Source of the DNA: Micrococcales bacterium UBA3913
GTDB taxonomy: Bacteria; Actinomycetota; Actinomycetes; Actinomycetales; Microbacteriaceae
Assembly (NCBI GenBank): GCA_002391425.1
Contig: DGEZ01000105.1
Location: 1 to 28,348, forward strand
DNA length: 28,348 nucleotides
Direction: 5' to 3'
The first letter of the stretch is position 1, and each line of letters starts with the position of its first letter. The notes under the pieces were generated by a model, which saw only the letters and a list, made by a program, of their open reading frames with translations, searched no databases and had not been told where the DNA came from. Below, in pieces: positions 5,569-13,686 of the stretch. The translations under genes were made by a program, and so were the position numbers.

Positions 5569-8097
5569 TCAGATGCGCACCGTTGCGCCAAGGCGCTCAG
5601 CTGCCAGGGCGATCGCAGCATCACGAGCATCAGAGGCTTCCGCCGCCGTGAGCGTGCGGTCAGGTGCCCGGAAGCGCAGCGCGAAGGTGATCGACTTGCA
5701 TCCCTGCGGGATACCCTCACCCCGGTAGTCGTCCACCACTGCAATGTGCTCGAGCAAGCTTCCCGCCCCCTCACGAACCACGTCCCGGAGTTCCGCCGCG
5801 GTCGTCTCCACGGGAACCACGAGCGAGAGATCCTGGGTGGCCGCGGGCATCGTGCCGATGGCATGAGCTAGTGGCCTCCGCGGTGCCACAGCGATGAGCT
5901 GATCCAGATCCAATTCGACAGCGGCAACCTCACCGTGGAGGTCATAATCCGCCACGATGTCCGGGTGCAGGGCGCCGGCGACCCCGACACTCACGGGCTC
6001 TCCCCCTGCCCCGGTAATGACAATCTCGCCAGCACGTCCCGGGTGGAAACCTGCGGCCTCCGTCTGACGGATAGTGGCCGCAACGCCCAGCGCGTGCGCG
6101 ACCTGAGCGGCACACTCCACGGCGTGACGCCAGTCGACCCGTTCAGCGCGAACTCCGGGCTGCTTCGGAACCGCCCATCCCGTGAACACCGCGGCGAGGT
6201 GCAGTGGCTGATCCGGGATGCTCGCGAAGAGGCTTGCGAGCACATCATCGCTGGGCCGCGCCGCACCCACCGGGAGGGGATCGACCAGCGCCTCCTCGCC
6301 CGTGGGGCGGAAGACGCTCCCCCTCTCGAAGATCGCGAGGTCGGTGAGCCCACGGGACAGATTCCGCTTCGCCACCTCCAGGAGACCGGGCAGGATGTCC
6401 CGACGCAAGAACGGGGCTTTCGCATCCAACGCATTCGCCAGCTTCACCTGACGAGCAGCAGCGTCCTGGGACTGCGCGAACTGGGCGTTCTGCGACGCAG
6501 AGAAAAACGGGTAGCTCCACACCTCGGTCATGCCCGAGGCGGCAAGCACATCCGAGACCCGTCGCCGCGCCCGCTGGACGAACGTCAACCCGCGTCCCGG
6601 AGGTGCCACGGGGAGCCTACTGGGAATCCGGTCGTATCCGCTGATCCGTGCAACCTCTTCGACAAGGTCGACAGCAACGTTGAGATCCGGGCGCCAGCTC
6701 GGCGGTTCGACAGTGAGAGAGGCCCCCGAGACATGGACGGCGGCACCGATCTGCTGGAGGATAGACACCACCTGGTCCTGCGCGTAGGGAACGCCCACGA
6801 GTTTTTCGGGGAACCCGGCATCCATGACGATCTGCGGAGCATCCCAGACGACCGGTCGCACCGACCCGAGAGAGGTTGCTCGTCCCCCCGCATACTTTTC
6901 GAGCAGCTCCACGACGCGCGCCGCGGCCGCCCGCGAGATGAGCGGGTCAACGCCGCGCTCGTAACGCTTGGATGCCTCGCTGGGGAGCTTGTGCCGACGA
7001 GCAGAACGGGCGATCGAAATCGGGTCGAAAACCGCGGCCTCGATGAGCACCGAGTGGGTCTCAGCCGACACCTCCGTGGCCAGGCCTCCCATCACGCCGG
7101 CCAACCCAATGGCGCCCGAGTCATCCGCGATCACCAGATCTTCAGGATCCAGAACGCGTTCCTGGCCGTCGAGAGTGGCCAGCTTCTCCCCTGCGCCCGC
7201 CCGACGCACGGTGAGACCTCCGGAGACGCGGTCCTTGTCGTAGGCGTGGAGGGGATGCCCGAGTTCAAGCATCACGTAGTTTGTGATGTCCACCACCACC
7301 GAGATCGAGCGCATCCCGGCCAGACGCAACCGCTGTGCCATCCACGGGGGTGTCGGACGCGTCGCATCCACGCCCTCGACAACACGGGTCACGAAGCTGC
7401 GCACCGCAGCATTGCCCCGAATCGGTGCAGTGTCCTCCACGGATACGGGGAATCCGGAACCGTCGACAATCTGCGGCAGCGAGGCCGGATCCGTGAAGCG
7501 CGCCCCGGTCGAATGGGCGTACTCCCGAGCCACTCCGCGAATCGAGAAGCAGTACCCACGATCCGGGGTGACGTTGATCTCGACAGCTTCCTCATCGAGG
7601 CCGAGCAGAGCACGTGCATCCGCACCGACCTGGGGATCACACCCCAGTCGGGACAGCACGATGATGCCCGTGTGATCCTCGCCCATCCCCAGCTCTCGTG
7701 CCGACGCCATCATCCCGTCCGAGATGTGACCATACGTCTTGCGTGCAGAGATGGCGAAATCGCCGGGAAGCACCGCTCCAGGAAGAGTGACAACGACCTT
7801 GTCCCCCACCTCGAAGTTGTGCGCACCGCAGACGATCCCGCGGACAGCATCCCCGCCGTCAGCAGCGCGCTCACCCTCAGCGGCCACCTGGACGTGGCAC
7901 CAGTTGATCGTCTTGCCGTTCGTCTGCGGTTCGGCCACCCGATCCAGGACCTGCCCCACCACGACGGGGCCGGTCACCGTCGCGCGGTGGATATCTTCTT
8001 CCTCCAGCCCGACGCGCACGAGGGCGGCGAGGACGTCCTCGGGCTTCGCCGAAACCAGATCCACGTATTCGGCTATCCAGCCCAGGGGTATCCGCAT
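5569..8097 (-). CDS. pheT: PheT, phenylalanyl-tRNA synthetase beta subunit
   Basis: The 842-aa beta chain of the alpha2-beta2 enzyme that charges tRNA-Phe. Rough domain order: start MRIPLGWIAEYVDL; EMAP/OB-type tRNA-binding domain near 40-150; B3/B4 editing region near 215-390; B5 near 400-475; catalytic-like core; C-terminal FDX-ACB (anticodon-binding) domain from about 745 to the end. The length is normal. The start overlaps the pheS stop by one base (TGATG), so the subunits are probably made in equal amounts by coupling. There are about 130 bases to the next promoter region and I see no clear terminator. Confidence 0.97.
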   Translation of the reverse strand: MRIPLGWIAEYVDLVSAKPEDVLAALVRVGLEEEDIHRATVTGPVVVGQVLDRVAEPQTNGKTINWCHVQVAAEGERAADGGDAVRGIVCGAHNFEVGDKVVVTLPGAVLPGDFAISARKTYGHISDGMMASARELGMGEDHTGIIVLSRLGCDPQVGADARALLGLDEEAVEINVTPDRGYCFSIRGVAREYAHSTGARFTDPASLPQIVDGSGFPVSVEDTAPIRGNAAVRSFVTRVVEGVDATRPTPPWMAQRLRLAGMRSISVVVDITNYVMLELGHPLHAYDKDRVSGGLTVRRAGAGEKLATLDGQERVLDPEDLVIADDSGAIGLAGVMGGLATEVSAETHSVLIEAAVFDPISIARSARRHKLPSEASKRYERGVDPLISRAAAARVVELLEKYAGGRATSLGSVRPVVWDAPQIVMDAGFPEKLVGVPYAQDQVVSILQQIGAAVHVSGASLTVEPPSWRPDLNVAVDLVEEVARISGYDRIPSRLPVAPPGRGLTFVQRARRRVSDVLAASGMTEVWSYPFFSASQNAQFAQSQDAAARQVKLANALDAKAPFLRRDILPGLLEVAKRNLSRGLTDLAIFERGSVFRPTGEEALVDPLPVGAARPSDDVLASLFASIPDQPLHLAAVFTGWAVPKQPGVRAERVDWRHAVECAAQVAHALGVAATIRQTEAAGFHPGRAGEIVITGAGGEPVSVGVAGALHPDIVADYDLHGEVAAVELDLDQLIAVAPRRPLAHAIGTMPAATQDLSLVVPVETTAAELRDVVREGAGSLLEHIAVVDDYRGEGIPQGCKSITFALRFRAPDRTLTAAEASDARDAAIALAAERLGATVRI

Positions 8098-9137
8098 CAG
8101 AGAGCCACCCCCAACTGCTGGCTGAAGCGCACATCGCCTTCAACGATGTCATGCATATCCGTTACTCCATTGCGGAACATCAACGTGCGATCCACTCCCA
8201 TGCCAAATGCGAATCCGGAGTATTTCCCCGGGTCGATGCCGGCAGAGCGCAGCACATTCGGGTTCACCATGCCGCATCCTCCCCACTCGACCCAGCCGGG
8301 GCCGCCCTTCTTATCCGTGAACCAGACGTCGAGCTCGGCGCTGGGCTCGGTGAACGGGAAGTAGGACGGACGCAACCGGATGCGGGATTCAGGGCCGAAC
8401 ATGATCCGAGCGAAATGCTCGAGCGTCCCCTTCAGGTCAGCCATGGTCAGCCCCTCGTCCACCGCGAGACCTTCAAACTGGTGGAACACCGGGGTATGCG
8501 TGGCGTCCAGCTCATCCGTGCGATACACACGCCCCGGGCACAGGATGTAGATGGGGAGATCGCGCTCCAGCATCGAACGCACCTGCACCGGGGAGGTGTG
8601 CGTGCGCATGACCAGGTGCCGCTGCGGCGGGTCGACGAAAAATGTGTCCTGCATCGCGCGAGCCGGGTGGTCGGCGTCGAAGTTGAGCGCGTCGAAGTTG
8701 AACCACTCGTTTTCGATCTCGGGCCCCTCGGCGATCTCCCAGCCCATCCCGACGAAGATGTCGGAGACCTCGTCCTGGAGCAAGGACAAGGGATGCCGCG
8801 CACCCGGGCGCCACCGGAATGCTGCCTCCGTGACGTCGACGCGTTCTTCTGCCAGGCGCTGCTCGCGCTCGACCTGAGCCAGAACAGCCTCCCGCTGCGC
8901 ATAGGCTTTCGTGATCTCGCCACGAGCTCGCCCGATCAGCTTTCCCGCAGCAGCGCGCTGCTCCCGCGGAATCTTCCCGATCATCTGGTTGAGCGTCGCA
9001 ATGGGAGATCCCTCCGCCACATGCGAGGCGCGCACCGTCTTCAGCTCAGCTGTACTCTGCGCAGCGGCGATCGCGGCGAGCGCCTCAGAGACGACACCAC
9101 CGACGGATTCTTCATCGAGTTCCGGATTCTCAGCCAT
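8097..9137 (-). CDS. pheS: PheS, phenylalanyl-tRNA synthetase alpha subunit
   Basis: The 346-aa catalytic chain of PheRS, a class II synthetase. An N-terminal coiled-coil arm (about 1-100) is followed by the class II core: HTSPVQVRSM, motif 2 in GRVYRTDELDATHTPVFHQF, and motif 3 in GFAFGMGVDRTLMFR. The start MAENPELDE follows GAAGG by about 5 bases. A good promoter lies at 9170-9198. The neighbours differ from the usual order: in related genomes the rRNA methyltransferase gene tends to be directly upstream, but here an aminotransferase gene lies between. Confidence 0.97.
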   Translation of the reverse strand: MAENPELDEESVGGVVSEALAAIAAAQSTAELKTVRASHVAEGSPIATLNQMIGKIPREQRAAAGKLIGRARGEITKAYAQREAVLAQVEREQRLAEERVDVTEAAFRWRPGARHPLSLLQDEVSDIFVGMGWEIAEGPEIENEWFNFDALNFDADHPARAMQDTFFVDPPQRHLVMRTHTSPVQVRSMLERDLPIYILCPGRVYRTDELDATHTPVFHQFEGLAVDEGLTMADLKGTLEHFARIMFGPESRIRLRPSYFPFTEPSAELDVWFTDKKGGPGWVEWGGCGMVNPNVLRSAGIDPGKYSGFAFGMGVDRTLMFRNGVTDMHDIVEGDVRFSQQLGVAL

Positions 9138-9169
9138 AACACCTTCATCTACTGGCCAGCAACCCTACG

Positions 9170-9198
9170 ATTCTAGCCGGTGCGAGCGCCTTTCCGAA
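9170..9198 (-). promoter_or_regulatory. pheS promoter
   Basis: On the minus strand: -35 TTCGGA (9193-9198), 17-base spacer, -10 TAGAAT (9170-9175). It lies about 33 bases before the pheS ATG. Spacing and hexamers fit the housekeeping sigma factor, so pheST is likely transcribed independently of the aminotransferase gene. Confidence 0.6.
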
Positions 9199-9293
9199 CG
9201 GGATGCGGAGCAGATACCTGCCCACACGCACGGGCGGGCGTACGGCCAGGTCTTCCCAGCCGCGCGCCCGTCCGATGTGTGAGCGCCGGGTGC

Positions 9294-10667
9294 TTACGCC
9301 GTCAGGTCGTGAGCCAGCTCGTCGAGTACCGCCACGTATGCGTCCACGGACTCATCCGTATGCGTAATAGAGAGCGTCCACTCCTCTTCGCGACCCGGGG
9401 TCATGAAGATGCCGCGGTTGAGGTTGTACAGCCAGGCCAGATCGGCCAGCTCGCCATCCTGCGCCGCCGCGTAGCTCTCGTAGTCGACGATCTTCTCGGT
9501 CGAGAACGTGACACAGCCCTTGGAGCCAATCCCCACGGCGTAGCCGGGAAGATCGTACTTGCGCAGCACGGCTTCGCATCCGGACACGATCCGGTCGTTG
9601 AGGTGCGCCAGGTGCGCGTAGGCCTCGGGTGTCAGGACCTTTTCCAAGGATGCGCGCGCCGCAGCCATCGTCAGGGGGTTACCGCTATAGGTCCCCACCT
9701 GGTAGACGGTGCCATCCTCGACCACGCGCATGACCTCATCCGTGCCGCCGATCGCGCCGGAGGGAAGACCCCCACCGAGTGCTTTCGCCAGGGTAACCAG
9801 GTCAGGGGTTACCCCGTACTTTTCCGTGGCTCCGCCAGCGGCAATGGTCAGACCCGTTTTCACCTCGTCGAAGATGAGCACGATGCCGTGACGGGTGGTG
9901 ATATCTCGGACCGCCTCCAGGTATCCGGGCTCGGGAAGGACCACGCCCAGGTTCATCATCGCGGCTTCCATGATGACGCAGGCGGGCTTGCGGCCCTCCT
10001 TCTCCAGGCGCTCGATACGACGCTCCATTGCCCCGGCGTCGTTGAACGGGACGGCCACGGTGAGGTCGACCGTCGCCTGCGGGATGCCTCCGCCATAGGA
10101 CAGGGACGCATAGTTCTCCCGGTCCCCGATCTTGCCGTAGGGAACACCGATGTCGACCATAACCGCGTCGTGGTGGCCGTGGTACGACCCGAAGATCTTC
10201 ATGACCACGTCACGCCCGGTGTAGGCCCGGGCGATGCGGATGGCATCCATCGTCGACTCTGACCCGGAATTGGTGAAGCGCCACTTGGGGAGGCCCCAGC
10301 GCGCCGCCAACAGATCAGCAACGACGATGTCGTCCTCCGTGGCACACCCGAAGTGGGTGCCCATCGGGTAGCGCTTCGCGATGGCCTCACCGATCACGGG
10401 ATGCGCGTGGCCCTGCACCATCGATCCGAAACCGTTGTGGAAGTCCCAGCGCTGCGTGCCGTCCACATCCCACACCTTCGGCCCTTGGCCGCGTTCAATG
10501 TAGATCGGCCACGGATCACGCGCCTGGTACGAGGATGCGACCCCGCCTGCGAGGTGGACCAGCGCCTCCTCATACATCTTCTTCGACCGCTGCGTGGCTG
10601 CGTCGAGCTTCTCAGATTCACGAGCCGTGAGCTCCGCAATACGCTCACGACTGATAGAGGTTGTCAT
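9294..10667 (-). CDS. HemL-like class III aminotransferase (PLP-dependent)
   Basis: A 457-aa fold-type I PLP enzyme resembling glutamate-1-semialdehyde aminomutase. Visible are the phosphate-binding NSGSESTMDAIRIARAYTGR, the SYHGHHDAVM block, the PLP Asp in IFDEVKTG (Asp267) and the Schiff-base Lys in VTLAKALGGG (Lys295). True HemL usually has DEVMTGFR, and no heme gene is nearby. A different amine or amino acid substrate is therefore possible, and I give no symbol. I chose the ATG at 10667, with GAAGG 7 bases upstream. The in-frame TTG at 10673 lies too close to that site. It looks inserted between the methyltransferase gene and pheS, with gaps of about 160 bases on each side. Confidence 0.85.
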   Translation of the reverse strand: MTTSISRERIAELTARESEKLDAATQRSKKMYEEALVHLAGGVASSYQARDPWPIYIERGQGPKVWDVDGTQRWDFHNGFGSMVQGHAHPVIGEAIAKRYPMGTHFGCATEDDIVVADLLAARWGLPKWRFTNSGSESTMDAIRIARAYTGRDVVMKIFGSYHGHHDAVMVDIGVPYGKIGDRENYASLSYGGGIPQATVDLTVAVPFNDAGAMERRIERLEKEGRKPACVIMEAAMMNLGVVLPEPGYLEAVRDITTRHGIVLIFDEVKTGLTIAAGGATEKYGVTPDLVTLAKALGGGLPSGAIGGTDEVMRVVEDGTVYQVGTYSGNPLTMAAARASLEKVLTPEAYAHLAHLNDRIVSGCEAVLRKYDLPGYAVGIGSKGCVTFSTEKIVDYESYAAAQDGELADLAWLYNLNRGIFMTPGREEEWTLSITHTDESVDAYVAVLDELAHDLTA

Positions 10668-10835
10668 AACCAAACCTTCATGCCGGTCGGCCTGGCACCG
10701 GCGATCAGGTGAACGGATGGCGCGGAACCGGCCTGGCGTTCGCGCACACTCGAACCCGCTTTCGCGGGCTTCTCGCCGCGGACAATCCTATCGGATCCAA
10801 CTGTTTCGACGGGGTTTCGTCTTTCCGGGCGTCTC

Positions 10836-11675
10836 TCAGCCCAGATCCGTGTCACGACCAGGAAGCTCGGCGTGCTGCATGAACGCCGATTGGTACAGCA
10901 GCACCGAGGCCGCCGTGGCGACGTTGAGGGACTCTGCCGACCCGAAGATGGGTAACCGCAGTGCTCGGTCCGCGCAGGCGAGCGCCTCTGGGGAGAGACC
11001 ATGCGCTTCGTTCCCGAAGACCCAGGCTGTAGCGGCAGCGAGCAACCGGCCGGAGGTGAAGGTGAGTTCCTCGCCCGCGACGTCCGCGGCGAGCACCTGC
11101 ATCCCACGACCGCGAGCCAGCGAGGTCACCTCATCCAGCTGCGCGCCCACGGCGATCGGGAGGTGAAACAGCGACCCCGTGGTGGAGCGGACCACTTTGG
11201 GGTTGTACAGGTCCACACTCCGCCCGGTGAGGATGACGGCGTCCGCTCCCGCGGCATCCGCGGCGCGGATGATCGTGCCCATATTTCCGGGGTCTCGCAC
11301 ATCCTCCAGCACGGCGATCAATCGCAGCCCGGAGGTTGCCTCCGGGCCCAGGAGCGCGCGCAGCGACACCGGGAATTGACGGCAGACGGCCACCATCCCC
11401 TGCGGCGTGCGCGTGTCAGCGAGGGCGTCGATCACCTTGTCTGTGGCAAGCTCCCAGGGAATTCCGGCGTCGCCGAGCGCAGTGACGAGGTCAGTGTGCT
11501 TGACCCAGGCATCCTCGCTGACGTAGGCCTCCGTCACTAGCTCCGGACGGAACGAGACAGCCTCGCGGATCGCTTGCGGTCCCTCCAACAGAAAGAGCCC
11601 GGTCTCGGACCGGGCATCCTTCTGCCGCAGACGGGCGCGCTCACGAACCCGCGCGGAACGCGGATTGTCGCGCAT
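10836..11675 (-). CDS. TrmH/SpoU-family rRNA 2'-O-methyltransferase
   Basis: A 279-aa SPOUT-class (knotted) SAM-dependent methyltransferase for RNA ribose. An N-terminal substrate-binding domain (LFLLEGPQAIREAV, about 28-41) precedes the catalytic domain with the three family motifs: VLEDVRDPGNMGTIIRAADA, WVFGNEAHGLS and LPIFGSAESLNVATAASVLLY. The likely substrate is 23S rRNA, as in RlmB or TsnR relatives; the exact base is not readable. The ATG is only 5 bases after the rplT stop, so it is the fourth gene of the infC operon. A short GC hairpin (10753-10766) lies in the 168-base gap downstream. Confidence 0.93.
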   Translation of the reverse strand: MRDNPRSARVRERARLRQKDARSETGLFLLEGPQAIREAVSFRPELVTEAYVSEDAWVKHTDLVTALGDAGIPWELATDKVIDALADTRTPQGMVAVCRQFPVSLRALLGPEATSGLRLIAVLEDVRDPGNMGTIIRAADAAGADAVILTGRSVDLYNPKVVRSTTGSLFHLPIAVGAQLDEVTSLARGRGMQVLAADVAGEELTFTSGRLLAAATAWVFGNEAHGLSPEALACADRALRLPIFGSAESLNVATAASVLLYQSAFMQHAELPGRDTDLG

Positions 11676-11680
11676 ACTGC

Positions 11681-12067
11681 CTACGCGTTCGCCTTTGGGG
11701 CGGATGTATCGGCGGGCAGGGCGTTCTTCGCGACCTCGACGAGCGCCGCAAAGCCGGCAGGCTCGTTGACCGCAAGCTCCGCGAGCATCCGACGATCCAC
11801 CTCAACACCAGCCAGTCCCAGACCCTGGATGAGCCGGTTGTAGGTCAAACCGTTCTGCCGGGCAGCGGCGTTGATGCGCTGAATCCACAGGCGACGGAAC
11901 TCGCCCTTGCGTGCCCGGCGGTCACGGTACGAGTACACCAGCGAATGGGTGACCTGCTCCTTGGCCTTACGGTACAGGCGGGACCGCTGACCGCGATATC
12001 CCTCCGCGCGCTCCAGTGTGACGCGACGCTTCTTATGGGCGTTGACTGCCCTCTTTACACGTGCCAT
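11681..12067 (-). CDS. rplT: Ribosomal protein L20
   Basis: A 128-aa 23S rRNA-binding protein needed early in 50S assembly. The start MARVKRAVNAHKKRR, the block EGYRGQRSRLYRKAKEQV and RRLWIQRINAAARQNGLTYN are diagnostic. A C-terminal tail of about 10 residues (PADTSAPKANA) goes beyond the usual length. AAGGAG lies 10 bases before the ATG. It lies in the universal infC-rpmI-rplT order. In other bacteria L20 represses this operon through the mRNA; I could not identify that L20 site here. Confidence 0.98.
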   Translation of the reverse strand: MARVKRAVNAHKKRRVTLERAEGYRGQRSRLYRKAKEQVTHSLVYSYRDRRARKGEFRRLWIQRINAAARQNGLTYNRLIQGLGLAGVEVDRRMLAELAVNEPAGFAALVEVAKNALPADTSAPKANA

Positions 12068-12095
12068 GATTTTCTACTCCTTGACGTCTCTGCGA

Positions 12096-12290
12096 TCACT
12101 TACCGAGAAGGCTCTTCGCCTTACGCGTGTCCGCGGGAGCGAGCACGGTGTCCTGGCTGAGCCGACGAGTCCTGCGCGACGACTTGCCTTCGAGCAGGTG
12201 ACGCTTACCCGCGCGCTCCTTCATCAGCTTTCCGGAGCCTGTCGTGCGGAAACGCTTCTTCGCACCGGAATGTGTTTTCTGCTTCGGCAT
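12096..12290 (-). CDS. rpmI: Ribosomal protein L35
   Basis: A 64-aa basic 50S protein. It starts MPKQKTHSGAKKRFRTTGSGK, the conserved L35 N-terminus, and has RHLLEGKSSRRTRRLS. It lies 41 bases after infC and 28 bases before rplT. GAGG lies about 8 bases before the ATG. Confidence 0.98.
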   Translation of the reverse strand: MPKQKTHSGAKKRFRTTGSGKLMKERAGKRHLLEGKSSRRTRRLSQDTVLAPADTRKAKSLLGK

Positions 12291-12331
12291 TTCTTATCCC
12301 TCTATCTTTTCTCGTCTGTCGCCAGACACAC

Positions 12332-12925
12332 TCAGTTCTCGGTACTCTCCGACGCACCCGCTTCGGGGGCTTTCGCCGCCTCCGCCGCACGCTTCGCCTC
12401 GGCTCGGGCCTCCGCCTTATTCTTCGCAGGGTTGAGCACCATCGTCACATTGCGCCCATCCTGCGTCGGAGCCGACTCCACACTGCCATACTCGACAACA
12501 TCATTGGCGAGACGCTGGAGAAGCCGCAGGCCCATCTCGGGACGGGACTGCTCCCGACCCCGGAACATGATCATGACCTTGACTTTGTCCCCTCCCTTGA
12601 GGAAGCGAACCACGTGGCCCTTCTTCGTCTCGTAGTCGTGATCGTCGATCTTGAGACGGAACCGGATCTCCTTGAGGAGGGTATTGACCTGGTTCCGTTT
12701 CGCCTCGCGGGCCTTCTGTGCGGCCTCGTACTTGAATTTCCCGTAGTCCATGACTTTGACCACAGGAGGACGGGAGTTCGGCGCAACCTCCACGAGATCC
12801 AAATCCGCCTCGTTGGCCAGTCGATGTGCTTCCTGAATGGAGACAACACCAATCTGCTCACCGTTCGGCCCCACAAGGCGCACCTCGGGAACGCGGATTC
12901 GTTCGTTTATACGTGGTTCGTTGAT
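12332..12925 (-). CDS. infC: Translation initiation factor IF-3, ATC start
   Basis: IF3, 197 aa, binds the 30S subunit and proofreads start codons. The N-domain includes INERIRVPEVRLVGPNGEQ, then the MDYGKFKYEAAQKAREAKR linker, then the C-domain with KKGHVVRFLKGGDKVKVMI and FRGREQSRPEMG, and an Ala/Glu-rich tail. The first ATG/GTG/TTG in frame is a GTG at 12883, which would cut off the conserved INERIRVPE. Upstream in frame lies only TAA-GGA-GTT-CTC-ATC, with AAGGAG 5 bases before ATC. I therefore place the start at ATC (12923-12925). Rare AUU/AUC starts are well known for infC and let IF3 repress its own translation. The same TAA closes the frame above. Confidence 0.93.
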   Translation of the reverse strand: MNEPRINERIRVPEVRLVGPNGEQIGVVSIQEAHRLANEADLDLVEVAPNSRPPVVKVMDYGKFKYEAAQKAREAKRNQVNTLLKEIRFRLKIDDHDYETKKGHVVRFLKGGDKVKVMIMFRGREQSRPEMGLRLLQRLANDVVEYGSVESAPTQDGRNVTMVLNPAKNKAEARAEAKRAAEAAKAPEAGASESTEN

Positions 12926-12930
12926 GAGAA

Positions 12931-12936
12931 CTCCTT
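12931..12936 (-). promoter_or_regulatory. Ribosome binding site that fixes the infC ATC start
   Basis: AAGGAG on the minus strand, 5 bases before ATC and overlapping the in-frame TAA stop. No other start codon lies in range. Confidence 0.85.
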
Positions 12937-12965
12937 ACCTCGCTGTCGTATGAACATGGTGGATG

Positions 12966-12980
12966 CGGACCGACGGTCCG
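12966..12980 (-). promoter_or_regulatory. Inverted repeat in the infC leader
   Basis: CGGACCG-A-CGGTCCG on the plus strand, a 7+1+7 perfect dyad 41 bases upstream of the ATC start. It may form a hairpin in the infC leader or bind a protein. Confidence 0.4.
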
Positions 12981-13012
12981 GGCATACGCGAAGGAGAACA
13001 CCACAGCACAAC

Positions 13013-13038
13013 AATGAGGTCACCCTCATTTAGTGACC
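13013..13038. promoter_or_regulatory. Two overlapping, mutually exclusive inverted repeats upstream of infC
   Basis: Dyad A: AATGAGG-TCAC-CCTCATT (13013-13030). Dyad B: GGTCAC, then 9 bases, then GTGACC (13018-13038). Both share bases 13018-13030, so only one can form in RNA at a time. The 249-base region 12926-13174 otherwise holds the divergent promoters of infC and the DUF1844 gene. A TATACA hexamer (minus, 13087-13092) is a possible infC -10. Confidence 0.45.
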
Positions 13039-13174
13039 CGGCGACCTATCACACGGCCGAACGCGGGTGGGAGCTGTCTCCTCTTTTGTATAACTCCGCT
13101 GCACGAGGCAGACGGACAACCTCCGAGAGTCTAGCAGGATTGCCCACATAATGGAAAGAGGACAGAGGAGCGCC

Positions 13175-13564
13175 ATGACAGACCAGCCCATTACCGTGCA
13201 CCCGATCGCCCCCGACACCCCGCACGCACGCGCTACCTCGGTGGAACAGGCGGTGCGCGACATTGCCGATGTGCCCGCCGTCGAGCTGATCACCACGGCC
13301 GCCGTACACATGCTCAGTGCCGCTGCTGTGAAGGTGGGACTCAGCGACGCCCCGGAGGCCCAGACGGATCTGGCCGAGGCGCGCATCCTCATCACCGCAC
13401 TGGCCGGACTGGTCACCGCCTCCTCCCCGGTGATCGGCAGTGAACACGCGCGCGGCCTGCGCGACGGGCTCCGGGCCGTGCAGCTGGCCTTCCGGGAGGC
13501 GTCGGCGACGCCCGATCCGCCGGGGCTGGGACCCGGCGAAAAGTACACCGGTCCGGTCTCCTGA
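13175..13564 (+). CDS. DUF1844 protein
   Basis: A 129-aa conserved actinobacterial protein, all-helical by appearance, of unknown function. Family features: VELITTAAVHMLSAAAVKVGL, then DLAEARILITALAGLVTAS, then LRDGLRAVQLAFREAS, ending in the invariant-looking GPGEKYTG. It is usually found divergent from infC, as here, which suggests a link to translation or growth (inference). I chose the ATG at 13175 because GAGGAG lies just upstream. An ATG at 13151 has a weaker site. Confidence 0.9.
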   Translation: MTDQPITVHPIAPDTPHARATSVEQAVRDIADVPAVELITTAAVHMLSAAAVKVGLSDAPEAQTDLAEARILITALAGLVTASSPVIGSEHARGLRDGLRAVQLAFREASATPDPPGLGPGEKYTGPVS

Positions 13565-13584
13565 ACGTCCTGGCCGGGGAAGGC

Positions 13585-13601
13585 TTTCGAGTGTTTCGAA
13601 A
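13585..13601. repeat. Inverted repeat upstream of luxS
   Basis: TTTCGA-GTGTT-TCGAAA lies in the 122-base gap between DUF1844 and luxS. It could be an operator or a weak hairpin. No SAH or SAM riboswitch was recognised in the gap. Confidence 0.35.
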
Positions 13602-13686
13602 ACCGTGCAGCACGAGAGGGCACACCTCGGCAATTCCTGCCGCAAGGCGCTACCATGGCGGGAGGTTTCAGCAGGAGGAGTTCACG

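Noticed and set aside
5935..8364. An 809-codon open frame on the plus strand.
   Set aside because: It is antisense to pheT and pheS, has no recognisable domain, and arises from high GC. The minus-strand genes are unmistakable.
10751..10769. Small hairpin (CCCGC-GAAA-GCGGG on the minus strand) after the TrmH-type gene.
   Set aside because: The stem is short, with no T-run. It is not enough to call a terminator.
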